Shown: positions 1 to 12,930 of the stretch, piece after piece
Layout of the letters: the number at the start of each line of letters is the position of its first letter
Numbering within the stretch: position 1 is the first letter of the stretch
DNA from: Brienomyrus brachyistius
Lineage: Eukaryota > Chordata > Actinopteri > Osteoglossiformes > Mormyridae
NCBI RefSeq assembly: GCF_023856365.1
Contig: NC_064534.1
Span: 11,180,536-11,244,535 of the forward strand
Direction: 5' to 3'
DNA: 64,000 nt
The notes under the pieces: generated by a model
Told to the model about the DNA's origin: nothing
Seen by the model: the letters and a program-made list of their open reading frames with translations, nothing else
Databases searched by the model: none
Program-made: the position numbers and the translations under genes

Positions 1-365
1 GCCAGCCAGTGGGTGGCGCTGTGGGCAAGCAATGATGCAGAGCCCCACTTAGTCTCCCACTCAGTGCCGTAGTCAGATCCTTCTTGCAGAAGGGATTGTT
101 GTCTGCATTTCCTTCATTTTCTAACCCATTTGTCTTTGGATTCAACCCTTTTACCATGAGTGTTTATTCCTCTAAGTTGTGCTCTAGCCGTCCTAAATAA
201 TTGGTTTGATATTTACGGTGATATTGTGTCTCTTTATTGACTCCCCTTATAGATTCCTAAAGTGTTAGGAGGAACAATAGAAGTTTAGTATTTCTCAGAA
301 TATTTAATGGGACTTTGAACAGGAATCCCATTTGGTTATGAATTCCCATTTATATATATGCATTC

Positions 366-401
<36 letters not shown>

Positions 402-2218
402 CAAATTGTATTGTTCGAGTTTATACTAAATGAGAGTATAGAGTTGTAATTATAACAGTAATCTTGGACTTATTTACAGAGTTAATTATAATTGCTTTTC
501 AAACTGCACTTGCATGCAGTTTTATTATTTTATTATTTAAATGTTTTGCTTAGTTTTACATATTTTTACATCCACACAGATGGACATTTACTTTTACCAA
601 TTTGTTATGTGCACCAGCACTGACTTGCTCTGAATTATAAATGACTGTGTGCACAACAGCAAGGACAGGGCTAAACGTGCCGGTAGCAGCGATCGCCTCA
701 TGTCATGGCGATTTTCATCATTTCTGTCATGTTCATTTGCCAAGCCCCGGTAGATTCAGTCAATATTGGCAGTATCCTTGTATCCAGTGACATCCCATTC
801 CCGGTACTCTTCTCTCAGCTGAGCACTAACCTGCCACAATGATGTTGGCTGTCTGATTCGAAGGTAGGCCGATACAGCCTTTTCCTATGATCATCCCCCC
901 CTTGCTGTGATGCGTACCGTTCATGGCAGCCAAGAAACAATTGATTTATTGCAGCTGCCAACGTTGGAATTGCCCTTGAGGCCAAAAGGACAGTTCAGGC
1001 TAATTGATTGTTCTTCAGGATGCACCACCAGAGACTAGGACCTATGATGAGGACTGAGTGTGGCGTTCGAGAGCTCAGCGTCTTCACCGCAGAGGGGGAA
1101 TTCAGGAAATCTAACGTAAGGTAGGCTGGAGATGCTCAGAAGCTTCATCCTACCGACGGGTAGAAAACCTTCACGTTGGGGATAAAAAGACAGCATGAGA
1201 TCGCTAAACAATATTCGTCGTTCGTTTAAGACTGCCTTGCACCGAGCATCCAGATTTGCAAAGTGAACCTTTGATAAGTACGAAATGCAAACCAGAAGTG
1301 ACACTACTCCTTTAGTCATGTAGAACACCGAGCGTAGGCTACTGAAGGCACACTTAAAGATATAAAAGCAGCAACAACCTAAATTAAAATCATGCTCACT
1401 TTTCTCTCCTGTCTTCCTCTCTAAGCATTGATGACACCTCTCTGATTTCAAAGCACATAAAGGCTTGTCTTGGATGGTTTCAGTGAACAAGAGGGCATTG
1501 AAATGAAAAAAAAGCGCATGATAGGTACTGCTGTCCTGACAATAAGATATGCTCTCCAACAACACAACTGCGATGTTTAATCATTGTTGACAAAACAAGC
1601 TGAAGGTCTCCTGCTGTAATGCTGTGTTTAATGGGGAATGTCTGTACCTGTATTAGTAGTCATTCAGTACTACTTAAATATGACACTTAACTCGTATATT
1701 CTACATCACAGACACACTGATTTCTGTAGATATATAGGTATAAATGGCTAACATTTTTAAATGACCTATTTGCGTTATGCAAGAAAAGGGTTTGCTAAGA
1801 ATCTCGAAAAGACGAGAGAGGCTGAGTATCCTTTGATTCGTGTGATATTGGTTAGAGTTTCTGAGGTTCTGAAAAACAGTTTAAGTGCTAAAGGAATTGC
1901 GTGTCATGTTAATTTGTTTTGTGCCTGTGCGATATGCATTTCGGTTGTTTAAACTGTTGATGTGGTTTTGGTGTCCCATTGTGGGAAAAGCCTGGAAGAA
2001 TTCTGAAAGGGATTTATTAGTGAGTTCCCAGTAGGGAGGGCACAGGATTAAGTTTTCGTCATAAATCATTTTTTTTGTAAAACAGGAACTGCACTTTGTC
2101 GTACTGTGAGTCGAGTTTGAAAGGGCTGGACTCTGATTTGGTGCGACTGTCACAAGGAAGAACATGCGGAACAAATCAATGAAAATAATGACAGTCCAGG
2201 ACAGATAACTGCTCCCAC
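1..2218. other. Intergenic sequence upstream of dcc, no gene seen
   Basis: This is mostly unique, AT-leaning sequence with no recognisable exon, RNA gene or well-preserved mobile element. It contains the TA microsatellite at 368-400. The longest open frame is on the - strand (1035-1565, 176 codons). Its cysteine- and serine-rich product resembles no family I know and it has no supporting context, so I do not call it a gene. Confidence 0.5.
368..400. repeat. (TA)n microsatellite
   Basis: An uninterrupted alternating AT tract of about 33 bases, preceded by a shorter TA run at about 350-358. Seen directly. Such tracts are length-variable and prone to forming cruciform structures. Confidence 0.97.
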
Positions 2219-2228
2219 CCCCTCTCTC

Positions 2229-2260
<32 letters not shown>

Positions 2261-2543
2261 CACACACACGCACACACAGGTTTGAAATTATATTTTGTGG
2301 GGACTCTCCATTCATTTCTATGGGGAAAACTCTGATCACAACATGATGACCTTAACCTCTACCCAGCCCGAACCGTAACCATAAGTAACCAAACAAGATA
2401 CGAGATTTTTAGTTTAGTTTGGTTTAGTTTCACTCACTGATTGTGGGGACGAGAAAAATGTCCTCGCAATGTCAAGATAATAGGTTTTTATATTATACCG
2501 TGGGGAACATTTGGTCTCCACAATGAACTATAAACCTAATCCT

Positions 2544-2586
<43 letters not shown>
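2219..2586 (+). repeat. CA-coupled dispersed repeat, copy A
   Basis: A (CA)n array (about 2229-2277) leads into a block beginning GGTTTGAAATTATATTTTGT. The block contains a TGTGGGGAC box, a 'CCATTCATTTCTATGGGGAA' segment, a stretch matching the other copies (CATGATGACCTTAACC, AACCATAAGTAACCAAACAA), a second GTGGGGAC box, and a GTGGGGAACATTTGG end. It then runs into a second (CA)n array (2549-2586). Three further copies lie at 7769, 19384 and 45355, all in the same orientation. The boxes are partly inverted (GTGGGGAC against GTCCCCAC in copy C), which suggests a non-autonomous element. I cannot name the family. Confidence 0.75.
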
Positions 2587-2587
<1 letters not shown>

Positions 2588-3769
2588 GACCTGGACATTT
2601 TGAAGTTACATTGTTGTGAAAGATATTATAAGAACGAAATTAAACAGAGTCCTTGTCGAACACTGGTAATTCAATAACATCATTGAAATGGAAGCCATTG
2701 AATCTGAAAGTAATTCTATACTTAGAATCATTCTGCCAAAATATGTCCATTTAGTTTCTGCTAACATAGTGTGTATTTCCTTTTACTACTTGCATATCTT
2801 TTTCCCCCTGGGGAACCTGAAATCTCCTTCTGTTGAGACAGTCGTGATTTCACAAGAGCTGTACTGATCACAGGGGAGGCCGAGAGTGAGCCCCGCATAA
2901 CGCCATCCCTTTTCTAGGGACACTCACATGAATGTCATAGCTCACAGATTTCCTCAAAATTAGATTTTTTTTTGCCACGTGTAGATCCTTTTGAATGTTA
3001 AGCAAATGTCAGGGTATCCCACTTTTCACTTTCATTTTCCACTGCAATTTATCACTACTGCAAGTTGAATGCCTTTTGAATTTGCGTGCAGTTCATTGGC
3101 GTTTCCTAATAACGCTATCAGATTATGTGTATTTTACCAGCATTCAAAGGCCGACACTTACACCTGTGCCATGGATTCAAACATTTGTTACAGTGATTAT
3201 AGAAAGACTTCATACATTAACAATATTTGCTGATAAGATTGGTTTGTATTTTCTTCCTTCTTTACATAAGTTTTTACCATGAATCTATATTTGGAAGACA
3301 ATTTAACGACACTGACCTTGGGTCATATTTGGGTCGTCTATCTTAGCAGTTTACAAACTAGTTCCCAAAGAAGATTTTCTGTTTGCTTGTCATGTGCTTG
3401 CATTACATGAGAAGACATTTTGAAATGTTCTACATATTAAATTCATATCTTCTTGCCTGCACCTTCGGCCTGATATACTGGTGGTGGACTTAGAACCTGC
3501 TATCAGTTGACAGTTTGCTTCTTCTGCTGGCTTGCAGATGAAATTCTCTGCATATGGAACGCTTTGCCGGCGACACGTATCACTGGGATCACTGGGGCAG
3601 TCACTGGTAAGGGTGACACATGGTGGGACTCAAACCTTGGGTTCCCACATGAAAGGCGGCGAGCACAAAAAAAAAGCAACAGCTGACTTAGAGCTTTTGG
3701 AGAACTGCAAATGCAAAATTGTAAGCAACATTTGTTATTGATATTAGTCTCAAATTGAAATGCATTTGG
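2587..3769. other. Intergenic sequence, nothing recognised
   Basis: Low-copy-looking AT-rich sequence. Open frames here are short and show no family signal. No RNA gene or intact mobile element was recognised. Confidence 0.45.
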
Positions 3770-4076
3770 GTGACACAGTGGGTTTCACTGTTGCTTCATA
3801 CTTTGAGAGTTGGGGGCTAAAATCCCATCTTTGGTCTGTGCTTAGACATACCTGGTGTCTTATGGGTTTCCTCTGAGTGGTTTTTAAATGCATTTTGGTG
3901 TTTTGATACTGCCTATAGTGTGTGTGTGTGTGTGTGTGTGTGTCTGCACTGTTCTGGACTGGCATCCAATCCAAGGTGTACCTCAGCATTATTCCTTATT
4001 CTTTCTGGATTGGGCTGTTTGATTCTGACCAGAATATATGGTTAGACGATAGATGGATGGATGGATGGATGGATTA
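3770..4076 (+). repeat. Decayed SINE-like repeat with (TGGA)n tail
   Basis: The order of segments matches the SINE family seen at 9725 and 20542 but heavily mutated and in the opposite orientation. It has a GGTGACACAGTGGGTTTCAC head like the tRNA-derived A-box region, then a CACTGTTGC...GGGG segment, a GGGTTTCCTC segment and a CTGGCATCCAATCCA segment, and it ends in tandem TGGA (4051-4074). An internal (GT)n microsatellite occupies 3918-3943. The call rests on segment order and tail type, so family membership is probable rather than certain. Confidence 0.55.
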
Positions 4077-5064
4077 ATTCATTATTATGTAAAGTACTGT
4101 GCTTCAGTGTTAGGCGGTCACAGAAAGCTGTTTAAATTATCTTCATGTTTGAGTAAAATTATGATATTACGTCTGTCAGAGTCTATTAGACCTTATCCAT
4201 TTCAAAACCTCTCCTAAAGCCACACCAGTATTTGCAGCAACTATCCAATACACCAATACATTTGCTTGACTTGACTAGTATACAGGGCAATGCCTCAGTG
4301 ACTTTTTAAAATAGGTTTGATTGATGAATTAAGTGAGTTGGTGGTGAAATTTAATAAATATATGAAATGGCCGAGATGCACCTGAGAGGAAGTTTGGGTT
4401 CTTCTAGCCATTCAGCAAGAAATCAGTAACTTCTTCTGAGCAAATACACACTTGCTTCCCAGATAAATAGATAAATTGAACTTCACTCTGTAGCACACTT
4501 CACAGACGCATAACCTTGGGAGGCCTTGGTGGGAGGGGTCAGCCCCAGCATCAGGTGCCGTCTCAGCACAATTGCGAAGATTCGGGGCGTCCAGGACGGA
4601 CTTCAGCAGCTCAGTCGTGGCTCAGCACCCCTCAGCTGTTCTCACCCTGCGCCTCCTGCCCAATCTGGGAGGAGATCACAGGAGCAGAATGGAGCACACT
4701 TTAATATTTCATAGGATGAAACAGACATAATGAGAAAGGGAACTCATATGCATTTATACTGGGTGGAAAAGGGGGGATGTGGAGCTGTTTCCTGACAGAA
4801 GAACAGGCTAGGAAGCTGCGGCTTTTGCAGCTCGCACTGGCGAAACAGGCACCACTTAATAAGGAAATAAATGCGTGCATTTCCATGCGACACCCATAAA
4901 GCACTGCTCTCATGCAAAGCAAACAGTCACAACACTAATTTGTGTGTGTGTGTGTGTGTGTCATTATGTGTGATGAATGGCATCTTTCATCCTGATCTCA
5001 GAAAGTCAATGATCCCTGGATTAAGGACAAAGTTCTCATTTCCACAGTGTTTGGAAATATGCGG
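4077..5064. other. Intergenic sequence with a (GT)n tract
   Basis: No gene recognised. A short (GT)n microsatellite lies at about 4939-4962. Overlapping small open frames at 4516-4714 are GC-rich but show no domain. Confidence 0.45.
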
Positions 5065-5435
5065 TCATTCATTCAATACTCATTACACCATTAGTTACAA
5101 TGTTCAGCAATAAACAATAGTTCATTTACTACTCGATAAGTCATTTTTCATTGGATTCAACAATAAAAATAATAATTTTTTTTTGCTTATCACACCATTG
5201 TTGCGTTCCACATTGTGTTCGGTAATAATCATTCATTCATCCAACCTTATAGCAGTGTTCATTCTGCCCGACAATAAACATTCATTCATTCACCCATTCA
5301 TTCCACATTACACCAGTATTTGCTGTGTTCAGCAAGAAACAGTCGTTCATTCCTTACTCATTATATCATTTGTCACGGTGCTATAGAAGTAACATCCATT
5401 AATTAGCTACTCATTACATTATTAGTTACGTTTAG
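5065..5435 (+). repeat. Degenerate tandem repeat, CATTCATT-rich
   Basis: Several diverged copies of a unit of roughly 75-85 bp follow one another. Shared words include ATTACACCA, GTTCAGCAA, AATAAACA and a CATTCATTC tract (for example 5229, 5280, 5352). Copies differ by many substitutions and small indels, so this is an old minisatellite with an embedded ATTC tetranucleotide repeat. Unit borders are approximate. Confidence 0.6.
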
Positions 5436-7639
5436 ATTCACATGCCTTAAGCAGCAACGAACGGCTTAGGCAAAAGCAAATAAGCACCTCAGCAAATCGC
5501 ATTTATATTAAATGAAATGCGAGGGAATGTGACCACTGTCCCTCACGGGTGTGTGAGTCAAGTGACCGTCATACTTCACCTTAATTCCTTCCATTTTTTG
5601 TCTTCCCCAGTGAGCTTTTGTATTCGTGTGATTTGCTTTTGTTTACACAGCTACCCTTGACCAAAACCCTTCACGTCTCCTTTTGTGAGCTGCAGCATTC
5701 ATGCTACGAGGTCTTTGAACATACGGTGTTTGTTTTCCTTCTTCCCTGCCTTTTTTTCATTTGCTAATTCATTTCGTCGAGCTCTTTTTGCTTGCTGCCC
5801 CCATCCTTTCCTTAAAAATATAACCCCCCAAATATAGCCCGCTTCACGTGGGCTATCCCACAGTACCGATTACATACCAAACTGTTGAATCGTAAGCGTT
5901 TTGGCAGAATATGTGACGTATAATGCAGTCTGTCACTATCCTGCAACCGAGTGGGAATTTCTACGGCAGCTGCTGCTGTGGATAAGGAGCAGAGATTATG
6001 ACCACAAAATCTGCTGGTAAAGATTCAAGGCAGGGCACTGCTGTTCGTGCTTTTGCAATGGCTACAAAATCATGGCTGTTTCATTCCACGACTGCATTCA
6101 GTATCTAGCATTCTTAGGTAAAGGCATCTGGCAGGCTATTAATTAATATTGCAGTATAAATAGCTGCTATATCAGCCAGTTTAGGGACACTAAGTCTTAA
6201 TATCTGCCAGCATGTTCATGCCAAGCGATAGTTTTCCTGGACTCTATCAGGCTGCCATCTGTTTCTGAGGTCAGAGTCTGAATTGTTTAAGCTTGGCTAA
6301 TTGCTGCTTCTAGCTTCATTTTTTTTATTGTTTTTTAACCATTATCTCACCACCTTCCAAATTAATGCATTTGGTGAAAATGTCAAATGTGATTTGCATA
6401 TATTGCAGAGTGCTGCAATTTTTATGTCCTTGGTGGTGAGTTCTGTGGCTGCCCGGCCTGTGCATTAAATTGTGAGGACCTGCCTTTAATCTTGCCCATC
6501 TCACACCTGAATGCCAATGATTACCTTGTAATCCTGTGTTTTTCATAATAGCCCTGCGTATTGATAAAAAGAGATATAAAGGCACACAGATGAAAGAGAA
6601 CATTTCATAGCATTACGTGGCAGGGCTGTATGTTGCTGGGAGATTCTTGGAGTGTCTTCATTTGGTTTAAATTGGGAGACCTGTGTGTCTTGTTTAAACA
6701 AAATAGTCACGGAAGCTTCTGAAATGAGCTCCGTGCCTCACCCTCAAGTCCCAGTGCATATCTCCCCTCTCAATTGCTGGCACCAAGACATAAATCTGAA
6801 TATCTCCACCCCACCCCAACAGCACAAGAGCAGTTGCTGGTATTGAGTCTGGCTTCCTAAACTGGCAGCCTCTCGGTTATTTTGTTCATGCAATGATGAT
6901 TTGACTGCGTATAACATTCAGCTCCATGGATGCTACAGAATGGATTTCAGATGGCAAAATGAGGCGAAGAGGGGCTGTTATGCTTTATTAATATAGTGCC
7001 AATCACAATCCCTCCAGGGTGCACCGTGAATAATAATTATCATTAGGGATCGTCACCTTCATACAGCCACTCTGTGCACAACGTGAAATTTTCTCTCAGC
7101 CTTGAGACAAATCCCCTTTTAAATGTCATCAGTTTTCCATGGACCTCGCGAGGAGGTTCTTACAGGTGGCACAGGAGAGAACTCAGAGCCCAAAAGCTCT
7201 CAATCACAACTTTTAATAGCTCAGCTTCTGTCACAAGCTTTAAATTAATTACTTGCTAATTCTGCCCGAAACAGTAGCAGCAGATTAAGAGTAAAATAAA
7301 AAGAGCCTGCGGTTAATGACAGGTCACCTGGGTGGACAGAAAATCAGGAGGGTCCTTATTGCACCTTAAAAATACATACTTCAATTACTTCAGTAAAATG
7401 CCCAGCTGAACAAATGAGTAAAGCGTATAAACTATAATCTCAGTCAGTTTTGCATAACCGCATTTGCCAAGGGATTAAAGAAGCATAACTACTTTGGCGT
7501 TACCGGGCCAACGGAAGCCACCTGCTAGCACTGAGTGCAGCTCGGAGGCCAGGCGACGACCAGCCTCCTGCTCCCACTCAGACAGCCCTTCTGTCTACAT
7601 TTAAGTCATTTGATTCTGTGAATCATGAATTTTCATCTG
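5436..7639. other. Intergenic sequence, mostly unique
   Basis: No exon or mobile element recognised. The part from about 6100 to 7450 is unusually free of simple repeats and rich in TTAATTA- and TAAT-type words, which is compatible with conserved regulatory DNA upstream of dcc. That is inference only; conservation cannot be seen from one sequence. Confidence 0.4.
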
Positions 7640-7768
7640 CTACCAAAACCATCCATCCATCAATCTATCATCCGTCATCTGTACCGGGTCTTTGGGGTCC
7701 TGCAGACTTTTGCAAGAAGCACAGGGCATAAATGCTGGGCAGAATGTCATTCCGGGAACTGGCGTGCA
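7640..7768 (-). repeat. Fragment of SINE-like repeat 3' tail
   Basis: A CCATCCATCCATCAATCTATC start followed by a stretch corresponding to 'TGTACCG...TGGGGTCCTG' and 'GGGCATAAATGCTGGGCAGAATG' resembles the tail half of the 9725/20542 repeat class on the minus strand. It is decayed and stops where the CA array of the next repeat begins. Confidence 0.5.
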
Positions 7769-8061
7769 GACACACACACACACATACACACACACACAGA
7801 CACGCACATAAACGCATGCACATAAACACACAGGTTTGTAATTATATCTTTGTGGGGACTCTCCATTAATTTTTATGGGCAAAACTCTAATCCCAACATG
7901 ATGACCTTAACCCTACCCAGACCTAAATTTAACCATTAGAAACCAAACAAAATATAGGATTTTTGGCATATTTTGTTTCTTGATTGCATTCACAGATCTT
8001 TGGGGGACCTGAAAAATGTCCCCACAACATCAAAATAACAGGTTTTTATTACATTGTGGGA
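7769..8061 (+). repeat. CA-coupled dispersed repeat, copy B
   Basis: An interrupted (CA)n lead-in (7770-7832) is followed by AGGTTTGTAATTATATC, TGTGGGGACTCTCCATTAAT, CATGATGACCTTAACCC and a TTTTATTACATTGTGGGAAA end, then another CA array from 8069. Block order is the same as in copies A, C and D. Confidence 0.75.
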
Positions 8062-8067
8062 AATAAT

Positions 8068-8137
<70 letters not shown>

Positions 8138-8290
8138 CACACAAACACATACACACACACACACACACAGCACACAAACACATACACACACACAGCACAC
8201 AAACACATACACACACACACACAGCACACAAACACATACACACACACACACACAGAACACAAACACATACACACACACACTCACACAATC
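8062..8290 (+). repeat. (CA)n microsatellite growing into a minisatellite
   Basis: About 66 bases of pure CA (8070-8136) continue into five or so repeats of a longer unit made of CA runs plus AGCACACAAACACATA (8137-8285). Open frames across this tract on both strands (His/Thr or Cys/Val only) are artefacts of the dinucleotide repeat. Confidence 0.95.
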
Positions 8291-9712
8291 AAATGCTTTG
8301 CAAATGCGCTTAATGCCTGTTTTCAATCTGGAGTCTTAATACAATCATCATTATCATTCCTTCTCTGTTCTTTTGGAAAATCCATCCCAGTGTCACTGCA
8401 AGAATAACAAACAGGGATGCTGCCCAATAAGACCCGTTCATCAGTCACTGGTGGGCCTTCTGTGATGCAGTGAGCGAACTTTGAATGGATGCATTTGGCA
8501 TTTGATGTTCTGGGAGTGGCACAGAATAACACCTGAAACGGAACTGTAAAAACCACCCAGTCAACCCAGTTGGTTGTCTTACAATGGCCGTGTGATGACT
8601 TACTGGTTATCGTTCAGTCACCTAAACAAGCCCGATCCAATCTGGCTGCTTGAGAAAACACCTACCTGATTATACCTAATTCTACTACACGAGTGAATCT
8701 CGCTCTAATTCCACCTAACTCATGCATCTGAATGAATGTCTGTCTGAATTTATCTACCTTAATTGCTTGAATAAATCTCTATCTCAACCATGCATTTTTA
8801 ACAAGCCGAATGAACTACTAAAGTCGAAAACACAGGAGTTAAGCTCAGTTGGGTGCTAAGTGAATGAGGACATTGGGTGAATGTTAATCCCCCCCCGCCA
8901 TTCGATCCATCTTCTGATTTAAAAGGCCCACTGATGTACTCATGTAGGCTGAGTATCATGCTTTTCCGTCCATATTCTTAATTCGTGCCACTGCATCTCC
9001 TTGCAGTGATTATATGTATAGCTTATATAGTCATTTATAGTCTAAATGTATAATTGCATTCCAAACTTAGTCATCAAAACAAATTACATAATATAAAATA
9101 CAATTAATTGGATGATAACTTAATAAATGAACACTCACTAAGCTTGCAATTTATGCTTATAATTAGTTATTGCAAGAGAAAGTGAATTCATGCTCGAGCT
9201 CACTTAAAAGGTATTACTGCATAAAAAGTTTAGTAAACGTACAATTGTAGTTTACAATATTTCAGACCTAAATATCATCAGGACAACAAATAACTAAGTC
9301 AGTGATACAATACATTCAGATTCAAAAATGTTATTATGTATAGGTGATGCAGAAAATTGTTTAGATATCTGTATTCTGTTGTTTGTTATATGTCACTGCA
9401 AGCACCAAGCCAAGACAAATGCATTGTAAACGTGAACTTATATAGCCAATAAACCTAAATTCATTCATTCATTCATTAACTAGAAAATTATGTGGATCAA
9501 TGCTGGACAGAATTAAATATACAGAGGATTAATTTTTTATGTGGTGAATGAAAAGCAGTAGGGCTTTTATTGTGATTAGTATTATTAGTGGTATTCAGTA
9601 AAGTAATCCAAAGTAATTTGTAGGGATGACAGAACATGCATTGGGTTCAGTCTCATGTCAAACCTGGGCTATAGGTCACCTTGACGAATAGTATCTAATA
9701 GTGACGAAAAGT
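8291..9712. other. Intergenic sequence with a possible retroposon tail
   Basis: Mostly unique AT-rich sequence without a gene. The segment at about 9395-9479 reads ATATAGCCAATAAACCTAAA and then a short (ATTC)n run, which looks like the 3' tail of a SINE or LINE copy. The family is unknown. Confidence 0.4.
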
Positions 9713-9724
9713 ACGAATAGTTAT
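9713..9724 (+). repeat. Target-site duplication, left copy
   Basis: The 12-mer ACGAATAGTTAT occurs here and again at 10076-10087, exactly bracketing the SINE at 9725-10075. Confidence 0.85.
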
Positions 9725-10075
9725 TCATCCATCCATCCATTTTCCAAACCGCTTATCCTACTGGGTTGCGGGGGGTCCGGAGTCTATCCTGGAAGCAATG
9801 GGCACGAGTCAGGGAACAACCCAGGATAGGGGGCCAGCCCATCGCAGGGCACACTCACACACCATTCACTCACTCCTACGGGCAATTTAGCAACTCCAAT
9901 TAGCCTGAGCATGTCTTTAGACTGTGGGGGGAAACCGGAGTACCCGGAGGAAACCCCATGACGACATGGGGAGAACATGCAAACTCCACACACATGTAAC
10001 CCAGGCAGAGATTCGAACCCGGATCCCAGAGGTGTGAGGCAACAGTGCTAACCACTGCACCACCATGCCGCCCCC
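9725..10075 (-). mobile_element. tRNA-derived SINE, full-length-looking copy
   Basis: About 350 bp on the minus strand. Read on that strand it begins GGGCGGCATGGTGGTGCAGT, a tRNA-like A box (10044-10064), followed by a B box GGTTCGAAT (around 10011-10021). The body contains TTTGCATGTTCTCCCCATGT and AATTGGAGTTGCTAAATTGC, and the element ends in a (TGGA)n tail (9725-9740 on the + strand). A 12-bp direct repeat flanks it on both sides, the hallmark of target-primed reverse transcription. A close relative lies at 20542. This repeat type is common across teleosts; I do not give a database name. Confidence 0.85.
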
Positions 10076-10087
10076 ACGAATAGTTAT
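10076..10087 (+). repeat. Target-site duplication, right copy
   Basis: Identical 12-mer to 9713-9724; marks the head side of the SINE insertion. Confidence 0.85.
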
Positions 10088-12834
10088 GCATTAGTTATTT
10101 GTTATACTTTGCAAATAGCATGGTACAAAAGGCCCAGGTGACACTTGTCCAAGTTTGTGCAAAGCTAAAAATTACCAAGGTCAAAAATTACCATGTTACT
10201 TGGTGTCAGCTATTTTAATTTCTAAGTCAACCAAAACAATATTAACTTGCCTTCTTTAGTGCAAGTCAGTGACGGCAAAAAGGGATTCAAAGCAACTGCT
10301 TAGTTTAGTTCTTGCTATCTTTTATTTATTGCTATCTTATGTTTATTACTATTTCATCTTTCGTTCAGCCTGTTCCACCAGTGTCCTTTTCACTCTGATT
10401 CCATTTTCTTACTCTAATTAATCCATCTACGTACTTCAGTATCCCAGCTGCTGCTCTGACCTGTCACAATTTATGATTACATAAAAGGCACACGAGCCAC
10501 GGTCCCTAACACTGAGGGTAGCGGATACACCTTGTGAATAATACTGACATCATGAGTAATATAGGTCAGTTTAGGGGTCGTGTCTTATTTTACTTAATAA
10601 CAGCAACTATTGCAAATAGATACACTGCTCATAAAACATGTACCCACTCATTGTTTGGTTAGGGGTTAATTACTGATTTATTAAGAGCATTAATTGTAAG
10701 GTATCATAAACTAGCAAATTTTCTGCACATACATTCTCATGCACTAAATCAATGTGAGATTACCAAAGCCTGGATTTAATTGCTTGAAAGAGAACAGAAT
10801 TGACGGTGAAATAAGGTCTACAATAAAACAATAAGTAAATGAGATTTGTGAAAACTGAGACATAAAGGTGTCCTTAGCATTATTATGAAACATTCTCTGG
10901 ACTTCTACCAATGGGGATTACAGCTTTGCTGCAAAATCAAGGCCTTCTGAGAAGGATTAGCGTGTGAGATCTTGCTGTCCAGTCAAAATCAAAGGTCATA
11001 AGTGTTGGATGCTCTTTCAATGCCTGACAATGGAAATGGACAACTTGACAATGTGATTATGAATATTAATTATGAAAGTGCAGGAGATCATTTTGCATAA
11101 GTCCTATGTGTTTTTTTTATATATCTATGATACTTAGCATGTTTCAGCACAAACACATACACTACACGAAGTACAAGTTGTTGAGTGTATACAAAATTAT
11201 GCGTAAAATGGCCGATAGTACACATTTGTCTCTGATCAACTCATGATGATAGATGTTTGTTTTTCATTTTTATGTTTTGACTATTTGCCCGTGGCTAAGT
11301 AGTGTCAATTGTAGTTAACGAAGCTCAAAAAGACTGGAATTTGGAAGCATTTGTTTTCCATGTGACACAAACTAGAACACTACTCCATGTCAAGCTATGC
11401 ATTTTATTTTCAGATTCCACATTTGGGGAATTATGGCTACCCTGGGGACAGAGATAAGAGGTACAGCACACGCGTCAGCGTAAACCCATGACTGAAGGTC
11501 TGCGTCACTCCTGCATCTCCACCAGAACCATGTGACCTTAAACCGTTTTATGTTCCACGTGTATCGCTTAGCGTTACAGTTGCACCTTTTGATTCAAGAA
11601 AATCCCTTATGTTGGGTGGCCAGTAGGGGTAAACATGAATACAAACTCAGCAATAACTACTATAGCAACAAAAAAACTGCTATTTATAGAAGGTCATATC
11701 GAATGGATTTAAGAAGAATATATATCTAACTCGCAAAAGCACCTCTAACCAGCTAAACTCATCCCACAATATGACATGTACTGTTAGTGCAGACATCCAG
11801 TTAAAGGTATAAGTAGTTGAGTCCCTGTAGTGGGGATGATTTCCACAGCGTGGGGTGAAGAGAGCATATGGAGAGGGTCATTCTGAGCTTGGGACTGTCT
11901 CCACGGTGACGGGGCGGCTCCGCGGAGTCTGTGGCCTGCCGCGGTCAATAGTGCCAGCTGTCTACGGCGACGGGGTGTGGCCACCCAGAGGCATTGTGGG
12001 AGCAGGGTGCCGTCGATGTGTAATTACCGGTGGCTATGAGACCCAGGTGCGCACAAAAGCAGCAAGCCGCTCTTTAGATTAAGCCGGACAAAAGCTGAGC
12101 AAGGATGAGGCCACAAGCAGCCTGTGGGAGGCCTATTCTCTTCAGGGCCCAAACCCCCTCCCCACTCTTTGTCTGCCACATCTGAGTGCCTTTGTCTTCT
12201 GCTTAAAATCTGCCAGTCTGTGAAGACTGGCAGGGGACTACTTTTTGGCCTCTCGTCATCTAAAGATTGGCAGCGGTATAATTCTGCAGATTAGAAAATG
12301 CATCTGGCTGCTGGCATAACTAATGCACAGGAAAGAACCATTCTTTGAATTGTCCATTAATTCTTCAGCCTCATTTTTGGTAATTGCTTTTGAGTTAGGT
12401 TACCTGGACGCTGACTCAGAGAGGAGGGCAGCATTTTGTTACAGGGCCCGTTGTATAGTATAATTTGTCAATTACTGGATGTTTTTTTCATGAGCGATGA
12501 TGAACTCTGAGTCCCAAGGAGATCCACTCAGAGGAGCTGGAGCACTGTCCAGTAAAGGCAATGCCGTTTGTTTCTCCAAGATAATGAACATGAATCACCT
12601 GTCACACCTGAACGCCACTCAAGTGCTGTGATAAGCCAGACTGACTCACCCTTCAGCTGTCCATTAGCTACTGAATAAGAATAGGGTGGCCATTAGCAAA
12701 ACTCCCAACAATCACTTACCTAATTATCACTGAACACAAAGGTGGGTAATTCCAGTGGTAGAAGACTTTAATATGTGCATGTTTTGTCACCGGAATCGTG
12801 ACATAACTACAATCAGAATTACAATCTTACCATC
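10088..12834. other. Intergenic sequence, nothing definite
   Basis: No gene or intact repeat recognised. The segment 11840-12060 is more GC-rich and has open frames on both strands, but no domain or splice context. The segment 12100-12720 is repeat-free and could be regulatory; this is inference. Confidence 0.4.
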
Positions 12835-12930
12835 TATTCATCCATCCATACACTATCGATCCATCCAGTCAGTCATCCATTAAAGGGTTGTGCTGATCCT
12901 GGAGGTTATTCCAGAGAACACAAGGGAAAA
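12835..12930 (-). repeat. Fragment of SINE-like repeat tail
   Basis: TTCATCCATCCATACACTAT, then CATTAAAGGGTTGTGCTGATCC and GGAGGTTATTCCAGAGAACACAAGG resemble the degenerate tail half of the (TGGA)n-tailed repeat class in minus orientation. Too decayed for a firm family call. Confidence 0.4.

Noticed and set aside
1035..1565. 176-codon open frame on the - strand
   Set aside because: The longest non-repeat frame, but the product has no domain, no homology I recognise, and no splice or promoter context; chance frames of this size are expected in 64 kb.
7990..8407. Several long frames of His/Thr or Cys/Val repeats
   Set aside because: Translations of a CA microsatellite in all frames.
9725..10075. 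tRNA gene suggested by A and B boxes
   Set aside because: The boxes belong to a SINE head with target-site duplications and no complete cloverleaf; the same holds at 20542 and 61155-61522.
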